Below, one piece after another: positions 50,159-57,170 of a DNA stretch of 64,000 nt (position 1 is its first letter; every line of letters starts with the position of its first letter). The stretch lies in contig JAKSKH010000003.1 of NCBI GenBank assembly GCA_024401855.1, positions 29,879-93,878 of the forward strand, in the 5' to 3' direction. The translations under genes and the position numbers were made by a program. The notes beneath the pieces were generated by a model, which was not told the origin of the DNA, searched no databases, and saw only the letters and a list, made by a program, of their open reading frames with translations. Source of the stretch: Bacteroidales bacterium (lineage in GTDB: Bacteria; Bacteroidota; Bacteroidia; Bacteroidales; UBA932).

Positions 50159-51757
50159 GTGAAACACTATATCCCGCTCATATTCCTTTGCCTGCTTCCC
50201 TTCGCATCCTGCATAGAGAACGATATTCCCTACCCTGTATCCGTGCCTACTATTGCAGAGCTTGAAATAAAAGGAGCGAAGTCTTTGGATATCAATGCTT
50301 CAACACGTACTGTCAGCCTAGTCCTGGATGAATCTTCAGACCTGTCTTCCGTATGCATAGACAAGGCTGTGTGCGACCCGGCGAACACGGTATCCAGCCC
50401 GGATCTGGTGGGGACCTTCGACCTGACTTCCCCCCTCCCCTTCACGCTTACCACCTATCAGGACTATGACTGGAAACTGGAAGCCGTCCAGCATATAGAA
50501 AGATACTTCAATTTTACCGGTCAGGTTGGTAAATGCGTGATAGATGACGTGAATCACAGGGTTGTGGCACATGTTTCAAGCAAGGTGTCCCTTTCAAGCA
50601 TAAGCGTTGCGGAATATAAGCTCGGACCGGAAGGCAGGACTGAATATTCCACCGATCTGCTTAATATGCACGACTTCACCGAGCCTGTGGAAGTGGATGT
50701 TACCTTTGATGGCAGGACGGAACATTGGAGAATTATCATAGAACAGACCGAGTCTGCGGTATCTTTCTCCGCCCTTGATGCATGGACCCGCGTGGCCTGG
50801 ATGTACGCATCCGCTCCTGAAGGGGCCGTGAACGGGTTCCGCTACCGCAAAGCCGGCGATGAGGGCTGGAAGGAACTCTCCGGTGAGAGCATCATAACCG
50901 ATGGAGGCAGCTTCAGCGCCTGCGCGGACGGTCTCGAGCCTCAGACGGAATACGAGTGCTGCGCCTTCAGCGGCGACGATTCTTCGGAAACGAGGACCTT
51001 CACCACGGAGGCTGAGGCCCAGCTTCCCAACTCCGGCTTCGAGGTGTACTCAAATGCTGAATCGAAGAATTTCCTCTCGTGGTACGATCCGGCCGATGCC
51101 GCCCTTTCTTCCAAATGGTGGGATTCTGGCAATGTGGGCTCTACAATGGTTGGCGCATCCGGAGTCATCTGCGCTCCCGATACCGACTGCCATGCCGAAG
51201 GCGGCGCGTCCGCACGTCTCAACTCACGCTACGTTGTTATCAAGTTTGCTGCGGGAAACCTTTTCAGCGGCGAATTCGCGGGCCTTGTGGGCACAAGCGG
51301 AGGAATAGTCAACTTCGGCCGTCCTTTCACGCTCAGGCCCCGCAAACTCACTCTCATGCTTAAATACGACTGCGGAAAGATAGACAATATCGGAGGCGTT
51401 CCTTCCGGTACCACCGTCAAGGAGGGCGACCCGGACAGATGCCAGGTTTTCGTTGCCCTTGGAGATTGGAATCCGCGCAAGTACGGAGGTTCTGCAAACT
51501 GCCCCGTACAGGTCAATACCACCAAGCCCGAAACTCTGTTCAATCCCTCGTCCGAGGCTGTGATAGCCTACGGCGCTTTCACGAGCGACAAGACCATAGC
51601 GGAATGGACGCGGGTGGAGATTCCTCTGGATTATGTGTCAACCTCCCGCGTGCCGACGCACATCATAGTGTCCTGCGCGGCGAGTATGCTGGGCGATTAT
51701 TTCACCGGTTCGTCGTCAAGCGTTCTCTGGGTGGATGACGTCCGCCTTGAATACTGA
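50159..51757 (+). CDS. PCMD domain lipoprotein
   Basis: 532 aa with a GTG start three bases after the previous stop. Signal peptide HYIPLIFLCLLPFASC is lipidated. Two Ig-like regions (VPTIAELEIKGAKSLDI, VEVDVTFDGRTEHWRI) and a short fibronectin-like linker precede the C-terminal PCMD domain (NSGFEVYSNAESKNFLSW to WVDDVRLEY). That domain is strongly similar to the one ending at 48707 (YVVIKFAAGNLFSGEFAGLV versus YVVVKFAAGNLFTGEFAELV). Its last 42 bases overlap the convergent AraC-type gene. Confidence 0.82.
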   Translation: MKHYIPLIFLCLLPFASCIENDIPYPVSVPTIAELEIKGAKSLDINASTRTVSLVLDESSDLSSVCIDKAVCDPANTVSSPDLVGTFDLTSPLPFTLTTYQDYDWKLEAVQHIERYFNFTGQVGKCVIDDVNHRVVAHVSSKVSLSSISVAEYKLGPEGRTEYSTDLLNMHDFTEPVEVDVTFDGRTEHWRIIIEQTESAVSFSALDAWTRVAWMYASAPEGAVNGFRYRKAGDEGWKELSGESIITDGGSFSACADGLEPQTEYECCAFSGDDSSETRTFTTEAEAQLPNSGFEVYSNAESKNFLSWYDPADAALSSKWWDSGNVGSTMVGASGVICAPDTDCHAEGGASARLNSRYVVIKFAAGNLFSGEFAGLVGTSGGIVNFGRPFTLRPRKLTLMLKYDCGKIDNIGGVPSGTTVKEGDPDRCQVFVALGDWNPRKYGGSANCPVQVNTTKPETLFNPSSEAVIAYGAFTSDKTIAEWTRVEIPLDYVSTSRVPTHIIVSCAASMLGDYFTGSSSSVLWVDDVRLEY

Positions 51758-52660
51758 TTTCTGGAATTCGCCGGGTGTCATTCCTGTGGCTCCCTTGAAA
51801 TAGCGGTTGAACTGGGCCTGGGTGCTGAAGTCAAGGATGTCGCATATCTCAGATATTGTGTACTCCCCCGAACTCAGCATTGACTTTGCATCTATTATCA
51901 CCTGTTCCCGGATGATGTCGAGCGGATGCTTGCCGCTTGCGTTGAAAATTTGCCTGGCGAAGTATTTGGATGACAGTCCGGCCGCGTCGGCGTAGAAACT
52001 TACGTCCTTGTGCGCCCTGAAGTTGGTTGACAGTGTTTTGAGAAAGTCTTTGTAAACCGTTTCCGCGGCGCTCAGCTTGTTTTTCTTCCTGTTCTCTATC
52101 TGGGTGTGGAGCCCCACTGCGGCAAGTCCCCCCATCAGAGTTATGTATGCCTTCACGAGGTCTTTGTTGACCTTGTTGCCGTTTTCTTTCAGGATGCTTC
52201 TAAGCTGGCGGTATGTTTCTATTCCGCTCTGCGTGGTTTTTTCGTCAAGCTGGACGGCGACCGATGAAGTGAAGTTGCTTCTGGCATAGGTGGCGTTGTG
52301 GAAGGATGCTTCGGGGGCGTATTCGTCATCCGGGACCATAATGACTATCATTTTGCTGTCCGGGTCGAAATCCAGGCTTTCGGCTGTTGTTCCGGGCACA
52401 AGCACAAGCAGTCCCCCGTCTGTGATGCAGAATTCCTCGAGGTCGCATTTTATCGAGAACCTGCCTGTAACGCAAAGCAGGGCGATCACGAAGTTGATTT
52501 TCTTCGGAAGATGGGAAATGACGGAACGTACCTCCTGGTTTACCGTGTCGGCAAGGGGGACGTCAAGGTTGTCGTACATCACGAGCCTGTCCGAGTACTT
52601 GACCATGGTCTCGGCCTTGGGCATCATCTTGAAGATGATAGTGTTGATAAGTCCTTTCAT
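51716..52660 (-). CDS. AraC family transcriptional regulator
   Basis: 314 aa. The N-terminal ~180 residues form a cupin-like sensor (FCITDGGLLVLVPGT, MIVIMVPDDEY). The C-terminal ~100 residues carry the two-helix-turn-helix AraC DNA-binding domain (VSFYADAAGLSSKYFARQIF and YTISEICDILDFSTQAQFNR, then GMTPGEFQKS). It lies convergent to the surface lipoprotein operon and 13 bases downstream of the plug protein gene. It is a plausible regulator of one or both, which is inferred from position. Confidence 0.92.
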   Translation of the reverse strand: MKGLINTIIFKMMPKAETMVKYSDRLVMYDNLDVPLADTVNQEVRSVISHLPKKINFVIALLCVTGRFSIKCDLEEFCITDGGLLVLVPGTTAESLDFDPDSKMIVIMVPDDEYAPEASFHNATYARSNFTSSVAVQLDEKTTQSGIETYRQLRSILKENGNKVNKDLVKAYITLMGGLAAVGLHTQIENRKKNKLSAAETVYKDFLKTLSTNFRAHKDVSFYADAAGLSSKYFARQIFNASGKHPLDIIREQVIIDAKSMLSSGEYTISEICDILDFSTQAQFNRYFKGATGMTPGEFQKSVFKADVIHPENA

Positions 52661-52673
52661 CCGCGATTCCCTT

Positions 52674-53117
52674 TCAATGCTTGGTTGTGATCAATATTGC
52701 TCCGTTCGCGCCCCTGACTCCGTAGATAGATGCGGATGCATCCTTGAGCACTGTTATCGTGTCTACGTCCATGGGGTTGAGATATTTGATACTGGACACT
52801 TCCAGGCCGTCCACGATGAATGCCGGCTGGGTGTTCCCATATATGGTGCTGACTCCGCGTATGTAAACCTCCTCCCCTTCCACTACTACGCCGGCCACTC
52901 TTCCGCGGAGGTATTCGAATATGGAGGTGTAGGAAGCCATTTCCTCGTCCTTGACTTTCAGCTTTGAAACTGAGTTTGTGTTGCGTTTGCGCGTGGTTGT
53001 CCCGTAGCCAATGTCTATTTCTTCGTCCTGCGAATTGGATTCAATCCTTGTGGCGGTGCCGCACGAAGCGCAGGTTATGATTATTGCCAGTAGAACTTTT
53101 GTGAAACAAGTATTCAT
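52674..53117 (-). CDS. Orphan TonB-receptor plug domain lipoprotein
   Basis: 147 aa. The signal ends with a lipobox (LAIIITCASC, near residue 19). The rest is a SusC-type plug: YLRGRVAGVVVEGEEVYIRG, QPAFIVDGLEV, DVDTITVLKDASASIYGVRG and ANGAILITTK. No beta-barrel follows; the gene stops after the plug. Such stand-alone plugs are found in Bacteroidales but have no settled role. It is co-directional with the AraC-type gene, so the two are probably co-transcribed. Confidence 0.85.
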   Translation of the reverse strand: MNTCFTKVLLAIIITCASCGTATRIESNSQDEEIDIGYGTTTRKRNTNSVSKLKVKDEEMASYTSIFEYLRGRVAGVVVEGEEVYIRGVSTIYGNTQPAFIVDGLEVSSIKYLNPMDVDTITVLKDASASIYGVRGANGAILITTKH

Positions 53118-53121
53118 AGTT

Positions 53122-53129
53122 CAAAGGTA
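53122..53129 (-). promoter_or_regulatory. -7 box of the plug/AraC gene pair
   Basis: Minus-strand TACCTTTG matches TAnnTTTG, 5 bases upstream of the ATG at 53117. If used, the transcript is nearly leaderless. No clear -33 was found. Confidence 0.35.
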
Positions 53130-53159
53130 ACATTTATTCTCTATTAATTCGAGTGCAGT

Positions 53160-53189
53160 TTTGATTTATTTAAAAAATACCTATCTTTG
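53160..53189 (+). promoter_or_regulatory. Promoter of tRNA-Cys
   Basis: TTTG at 53160-53163 and TATCTTTG at 53182-53189 with 18-base spacing. This is a near-perfect Bacteroidota promoter, with transcription predicted about 5 bases before the mature tRNA. Confidence 0.7.
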
Positions 53190-53200
53190 CACTCCGGAAC

Positions 53201-53271
53201 GGTGCGTTGGCCGAGTGGTTAGGCGCAGGTCTGCAAAACCTGTCACAGTGGTTCGATTCCGCTACGCACCT
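53201..53271 (+). tRNA. tRNA-Cys (anticodon GCA)
   Basis: 71 bases with a complete cloverleaf. The acceptor GGTGCGT pairs with ACGCACC, the anticodon loop is CTGCAAA, and the T loop is GTTCGATTC. The discriminator is T (U73), a hallmark of cysteine tRNA. The CCA end is genomically encoded at 53272-53274. It marks the edge of an accessory island; no integrase or direct repeat of its 3' end was found in the window. Confidence 0.96.
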
Positions 53272-53276
53272 CCAGC

Positions 53277-53307
53277 AAATGCCTCTCAGATATCTGAGGG
53301 GCATTTT
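53277..53307 (+). terminator. Intrinsic terminator of tRNA-Cys
   Basis: The stem runs AAATGCC-T-CTCAGA against TCTGAG-G-GGCATTT, with one G-T pair and a tight TA-containing loop, followed by T's. Confidence 0.8.
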
Positions 53308-53654
53308 CAATTTCAAATTTTCCTACAACTTTCCTACAAATTGAAAATCCTTTAACGAATCAGCCCAGGAGCAATCGCTGCTTCTGGGCCTTTTCGACTT
53401 TTAAAGCAAATCCGTATGGCGGACTCACTTCAAAAAGAACGTATAATCTTGCAAAGATACTTCAATATTCCGGTCGTATCAACAAGAGAGCAATCAATTT
53501 GTAAAGGACTGGTTCCTGACAGGATACTCAGTGGGTAAAAATCATATGTATGCACGGATGAATATAACTAAGTTGGCTATTTGGAATGTAAAAAATCCAG
53601 TTCCTGAAAAAATCGGTATCTTCGTGTCATAAACAATCGGCAGAGCCATCCGGC
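53308..53654. other. Gene-free stretch downstream of tRNA-Cys
   Basis: About 350 bases without a supported gene. It holds the hairpin at 53363-53394 and an in-frame 40-codon ORF at 53416-53538 that has no recognisable motif. The composition is AT-rich. It may be the eroded remains of something inserted at the tRNA, but nothing identifiable survives. Confidence 0.4.
53363..53394 (+). terminator. Second terminator-like hairpin in the post-tRNA gap
   Basis: GCCCAGGAGCA pairs with TGCTTCTGGGC (one G-T pair) around a 5-base loop, followed by CTTTT. No gene ends directly before it, so it may be a relic of a lost gene. Confidence 0.6.
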
Positions 53655-54749
53655 TCAAATTCTTTTCCCCGATTCCGTTTCGTGTTCGAACTCAGGCAAC
53701 CCGCTTTTCCGTTTTTTATTTACTTGCGAAACTAAAATATCATATACTTGCCATATCGGTTTCATTACCAGCACTCTTATCTTGTCAAACAGGCAGCTGA
53801 CAATGGGAATTGTGATTGCAAGTCCCGTGAATATAAGGAAACTACCCCCCCCCTCATAGGTGTCTGACAAAAATTTCACCTTAGGATAGAGATATTCCTC
53901 GGCAACAGGGGCTGATTGAATCATATATACTGCCAAAGCGCTTGCGGAAAGCCAATTGACTATGCGGTTTTTGAAACTAAATGTCATTGCAAACAGGAAG
54001 AATGCAATTGATCCTAATATGTTGAAGGGATGGTTGTATGTGAACAGGCCTTTTTTTGTCTGGATTAATCCTGATATTGCCCATAATGCGCCACAAAGCA
54101 CATAAGCGGAAATCAATATCCAACGCTTGTTTTTCAAGTTCTGAATATTTACAAAGCGCTTGATGAAACCGCCAATAACATACATATAGACCATCTGCAT
54201 TGCGCAGTAGCCTGCATTGATTCCAGATTTATTTCCAAAATACCCGAGCCAAACATTCGCGAATGTCAGAAGTATTATTGTGATTCTGAATTCTTTCCTG
54301 CTGCTTTCCTGTATGAATCTGTTCAGTAGAGGGGCCATACAGAAAAGGGCGATGTAACACGGGATAAACCAATATGACGAATTGGCGAACGGGAAAAATG
54401 TGTTTATAATCAGAGATATCCACATATGCTGCCCGGTAGCGATGATTCGTGCGAAGTAGTTCAACATCCCGTAGAATGCACAGAATGTATATAGATTAAA
54501 GAACTTCCGTACTGTCGGTTTGATGCCATAATATCCGCTAATCAGAATGAAGATATTGACGGCAGGGAAAAACAATCCATTCAGGAATAGTGCAATCTTT
54601 GCATTTGTTGTGGATATTGCCGCACCGCGTTCAAGTAGCTCCGGGCATGAACCATGCACCAGAATGTGATGGAACACGATGAAGAACATACATACCAGCC
54701 GAAGCAGTTCTGCGTTGGAGTCTCGCGCTATTTTAGTTCTATCTGCCAT
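53655..54749 (-). CDS. Acyltransferase 3 family membrane protein
   Basis: 364 aa with about ten hydrophobic helices. The N-terminal RDSNAELLRLVCMFFIVFHH contains the family's R-x10-H-type motif, and NIFILISGYYGIKP is also typical. These inner-membrane proteins O-acylate (often O-acetylate) cell-surface sugars. The AT-rich composition and the position after tRNA-Cys suggest acquisition. There are no polysaccharide synthesis genes next to it, so the acceptor is unknown. Confidence 0.9.
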   Translation of the reverse strand: MADRTKIARDSNAELLRLVCMFFIVFHHILVHGSCPELLERGAAISTTNAKIALFLNGLFFPAVNIFILISGYYGIKPTVRKFFNLYTFCAFYGMLNYFARIIATGQHMWISLIINTFFPFANSSYWFIPCYIALFCMAPLLNRFIQESSRKEFRITIILLTFANVWLGYFGNKSGINAGYCAMQMVYMYVIGGFIKRFVNIQNLKNKRWILISAYVLCGALWAISGLIQTKKGLFTYNHPFNILGSIAFFLFAMTFSFKNRIVNWLSASALAVYMIQSAPVAEEYLYPKVKFLSDTYEGGGSFLIFTGLAITIPIVSCLFDKIRVLVMKPIWQVYDILVSQVNKKRKSGLPEFEHETESGKRI

Positions 54750-54840
54750 TGCTTCTTTCAGTGAATAACACCTTATCTTGCAAACTCCCTAATCGGAATA
54801 GTATCTTATATTCCATATTGGTAAGATTTCAAATACCGTA

Positions 54841-54849
54841 ACTGCAAAG
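54841..54849 (-). promoter_or_regulatory. -7 box upstream of the acyltransferase
   Basis: Minus-strand TAACTTTG (positions to within a base or two) matches TAnnTTTG, about 95 bases upstream of the start. No clear -33 was found. Confidence 0.3.
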
Positions 54850-54930
54850 TTATAAATAATGATTCATTTTAACTTAAATCATCATGAATTTTTCAAACAG
54901 AATCGACACGCATGTTTCTGGTAGTAATGC

Positions 54931-55022
54931 TATTTTTGCACAGAAGAAAAGACCTGTGCAACATGAAGTGCTAAGCTCCTACTTGAAGGGTTTGTAGTGT
55001 TGGCGGAGCTTTTCTTTTTTTG
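54931..55022 (+). ncRNA. Possible short transcript with operator-like inverted repeat
   Basis: A -7-like TATTTTTG (54931-54938) overlaps a perfect 8-base inverted repeat TTGCACAG (54936-54943) / CTGTGCAA (54954-54961). About 45 bases on, AAGCTCC (54973-54979) pairs with GGAGCTT (55005-55011) and is followed by a T-rich run to 55022. Together this could encode a regulated RNA of about 75 bases. No -33 box and no known family, so it is tentative. Confidence 0.3.
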
Positions 55023-55078
55023 TTTGATCTATCCAGGAACTACCCGGGGGCGTCCCGAGAATTACTCGTTGGTAGTTG

Positions 55079-55330
55079 CTATTGATTTTCTTCGAGTTGC
55101 CGCAGCAGGAATTTTTCCAGTGTGCTTTCGTCAGGCAGCTGGAGCTGATAGGTTGAGACGAAGAGTTTGTTGTCCATTCCAGCTTTGGCGTACTCGACCA
55201 TTTTCTTGCTCTTCTTTGTGCAGAGTAGAAGTCCCACCGGAGGATTGTCGCCGGGCTGCATTTCGTTCTCTTTCCAGTAGGATACGTAGGAGTTGAGCTG
55301 GCCGAAGTTCTCGTGCGAGAAGGCACCTTC
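55079..55330 (-). pseudogene. Remnant of a PDDEXK nuclease (DUF1016/YhcG) C-terminus
   Basis: The minus-strand frame from about 55330 to the stop at 55079 reads a recognisable DUF1016 C-terminus: SHENFGQLNSYVSYWKENEM, then NPPVGLLLCTKKSKKMVEYA and MDNKLFVSTYQLQLPDESTL. The upstream part, including the N-terminal domain and most of the nuclease core, is missing: the frame meets a stop and a foldback element immediately before. An intact homologue would be about 340-380 aa. Clearly a truncated gene. Confidence 0.8.
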
Positions 55331-55337
55331 ACTAAAT

Positions 55338-55366
55338 GCCTCTGATGTATGTCAGGGGCTTTTTTT
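55338..55366 (+). terminator. Terminator-like hairpin next to the foldback element
   Basis: GCCTCTGA pairs with TCAGGGGC (one G-T pair) around TGTATG and is followed by seven T. It resembles the tRNA-Cys terminator (shared AAATGCCTCT), suggesting a common origin. Confidence 0.6.
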
Positions 55367-55498
55367 GTGGTACATGCCTGACGGAAGCCTTCGTCTGCCT
55401 GCGGCAGACTCATCCCACCGCTGCGCTCCGCCTGCGGTCTCCCCGCTATCAAGCGCGGGTGCTTAGGGCTTCCCGCCAGGCCTGCACCACGAAAAAAA
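55360..55498. repeat. 139-base foldback (imperfect inverted repeat) element
   Basis: Nested complementary arms: TTTTTTTGTGGT (55360-55371) with ACCAC plus the A-run (55486-55498), GCCTG with CAGGC, and GGAAGCC with GGCTTCC. An inner perfect repeat GTCTGCC/GGCAGAC lies at 55393-55409. The block is GC-rich inside an AT-rich island and separates two truncated genes. It could be a MITE-like element, a recombination site or a structured RNA. Confidence 0.6.
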
Positions 55499-55571
55499 CG
55501 GCATCCTTTCAGGTTGCTGCAAATCACCTTCCACGGTATCCCCTTCCCCAGCGGCCTGTATGCTGCCATGC

Positions 55572-55608
55572 CGTGCCAGGTGTCGGTATAATGGTTACAC
55601 CTGGCACG
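55572..55608. repeat. Perfect 12-base inverted repeat
   Basis: CGTGCCAGGTGT (55572-55583) and ACACCTGGCACG (55597-55608) flank a 13-base loop. It lies directly upstream of the truncated amidase frame. Too long to be chance; it may be a protein-binding or recombination site. Confidence 0.65.
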
Positions 55609-55645
55609 CTTGAATGCCTCTGAGTGCCTTCAGAGCCATTACTGT

Positions 55646-56095
55646 GTGGAAGGCGTTTTGCAGGAAGCAGACGTCCCGCTCAAAGAGCGCGCAAGCCGCA
55701 TAAACGCCCGCTGTGCCGCACTTGGCAAGGAAAACGTTATCTTGGTCAGCATCCACGCCAACGCCGCCGGAAACGGCTCAAAATGGCTCAATGCAACTTG
55801 CTGGAGCGTCTATACGAGCAAAGGGCAGACCAAAGCAGATCTTCTCGCTGATGATTTGGCCAGAGCTGCCATGAAGTATCTCGGATCAAAGGCCGTGCGT
55901 GGAGATTTCGCTGACGGGGATATCGACTATGAGGAGGGCTTCTACATCCTCAAGCACACAATCTCACCTGCAGTACTGACGGAGAATCTGTTCTTCACCA
56001 ATGAAGATGACCTTGCATTTCTGGAGCCCAAGGAAGGTAAGCAGGCAATCGTCGACCTGCATGTGGAAGGAATAATCGACTACCTAAGCCGATAG
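55646..56095 (+). pseudogene. N-terminally truncated N-acetylmuramoyl-L-alanine amidase (amidase_3)
   Basis: About 149 aa matching the C-terminal two thirds of amidase_3 domains. LKERASRINARC, VILVSIHANAAGNGSKW with a zinc-ligand-type His, and SPAVLTENLFFTNEDD with the catalytic Glu are visible. The first ~50-60 residues, including the usual INPGHG-like zinc ligand segment, are missing. There is no ATG; only a GTG at 55646 or a TTG at 55610 could start it. It is probably a dead phage-type lysin gene. It ends one base before the convergent YdeI-like gene. Confidence 0.72.
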
Positions 56096-56096
56096 A

Positions 56097-56678
56097 TCAG
56101 TAGCCGAGCAACTTGCCATTATCATCCCAACCTGGCTGCATCTTGCCTTTTCGGGCATCATCAATAAGCGTTTGGAGCATGTGCTGAGCATACTCCGGGC
56201 GTTTCGTATTGTTGTAGTATTGGATGCGGTCAACCTTGATGCGCTGATATGCACCAGGGAACGAATTGAAGTTCTTCCATACAATCGGGTCGGCCTTCAG
56301 GGCGTCGATGACCCACTGCTCAAAGACGAAATTTGCAGGATCATAGTCAGGCAATACGGCAAGCCCTGCAGGAGACATTTCGCCCAGATCAATGAGACGA
56401 CGGCATCGCTCGATATTGTTCCAGCACCAGTTGCTTCTCTTGCGGCGTGGAGAAAATCGCTGGATGGGTTTGCCTTCGTCAATGCGTTTTTGTGTGCTGT
56501 CAATCCAGCCGAAACACAAAGCCACCTCCACGGCATCCACGTATCCTACGACGCCAGGTAATGTTTCCTTGGCCCTGTTGATGCGAAGCCAGAACTCCGA
56601 TACCTTGTCCTGATTCTCAAGGTACCAGGCGTAGAGTTCTTCGCGTGTGTGAATATCAATGAGATTGGTGACTTCCAT
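56097..56678 (-). CDS. YdeI/OmpD-associated family protein
   Basis: 193 aa, cytoplasmic. The N-terminal part (HTREELYAWYLENQDKVSEF, FWLRINRAK, EVALCFGWIDSTQKRID, QRFSPRRKRSNWCWNN) matches the YdeI family, members of which have been linked to stress or bacteriocin tolerance. The C-terminal half (FNSFPGAYQRIKVDRIQYY, NTKRPEYAQHMLQTLIDDAR) is also typical. It lies 6 bases downstream of the broken deoxyribosyltransferase-like gene and is probably co-transcribed with it. Confidence 0.85.
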   Translation of the reverse strand: MEVTNLIDIHTREELYAWYLENQDKVSEFWLRINRAKETLPGVVGYVDAVEVALCFGWIDSTQKRIDEGKPIQRFSPRRKRSNWCWNNIERCRRLIDLGEMSPAGLAVLPDYDPANFVFEQWVIDALKADPIVWKNFNSFPGAYQRIKVDRIQYYNNTKRPEYAQHMLQTLIDDARKGKMQPGWDDNGKLLGY

Positions 56679-56684
56679 CTAATG

Positions 56685-57113
56685 CTACTCGGCAAGGAGT
56701 TTCACGAGTTCATCAAGATTGCCAGTTACGGCAGAGAAGAGTTTGTACATCAGCTCTGCCTCCTGCATCTCAGGAATGTAGGCGATGGTCTTGCAACCAC
56801 GGCCAGCAAATCAGCCTGCCTCTGTGTGAGCGCTGCGGCCACATGGAAGCACAAGAACACAAGTGTCAGCCCATTCCATGGCCTCAAGATCGCTCTTGAA
56901 CTGCTGCTCTGACCAAGGATCCTTCAAGCCCTTGCAATACTGCTCAACGGTCCAGTTCTGAAAATCAGGATCTACATCAGACCAATGGAAGCCACCTTTG
57001 CCATAAGGAGGATTGCGGAAGTCATATACCTCGTGACCAGCCTCGCGGAGTTTGGTCACAACATCAGGATAGAAGGCGTTGCGCCAGCTGCTTGCTACAT
57101 AGATTTTTGCCAT
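56685..57113 (-). pseudogene. Nucleoside 2-deoxyribosyltransferase-like gene with an in-frame TGA
   Basis: The N-terminal 100 codons read a deoxyribosyltransferase-like protein: MAKIYVASSWRNAFYPDVVT, HEVYDFRNPPYGKGGFHW, EWADTCVLVLPCGRSAHTEAG. Codon 101 (56811-56813) is TGA. The same frame then continues FAGRGCKTIAYIPEM and LMYKLFSAVTGNLDELVKLL to a TAG at 56685, restoring a 142-codon family-length protein. Homologous proteins normally carry Trp (TGG) there. A point nonsense mutation is the simplest explanation, or a sequencing error. Other genes here use TGA as stop. Confidence 0.75.
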
Positions 57114-57133
57114 GGTATTATTGCTTACTCCTA

Positions 57134-57141
57134 CAAAGATA
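57134..57141 (-). promoter_or_regulatory. -7 box of the deoxyribosyltransferase-like/YdeI pair
   Basis: Minus-strand TATCTTTG matches TAnnTTTG, 21 bases upstream of the ATG at 57113. No clear -33 was found. Confidence 0.4.
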
Positions 57142-57170
57142 ACGGAAAAAGCCTAGATCAGGTAATCTTT

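Noticed and set aside
53416-53538. 40-codon ORF after tRNA-Cys
   Set aside because: Too short, with no motif and no promoter; listed only as part of the gene-free stretch.
54979-55569. 196-codon minus-strand ORF
   Set aside because: It is out of frame with the DUF1016 remnant and passes through the foldback element; the true remnant lies in the neighbouring frame.
56811-56813. TGA read as tryptophan (alternative code)
   Set aside because: Other genes here end in TGA (for example surE and ligA), so genome-wide reassignment is excluded.
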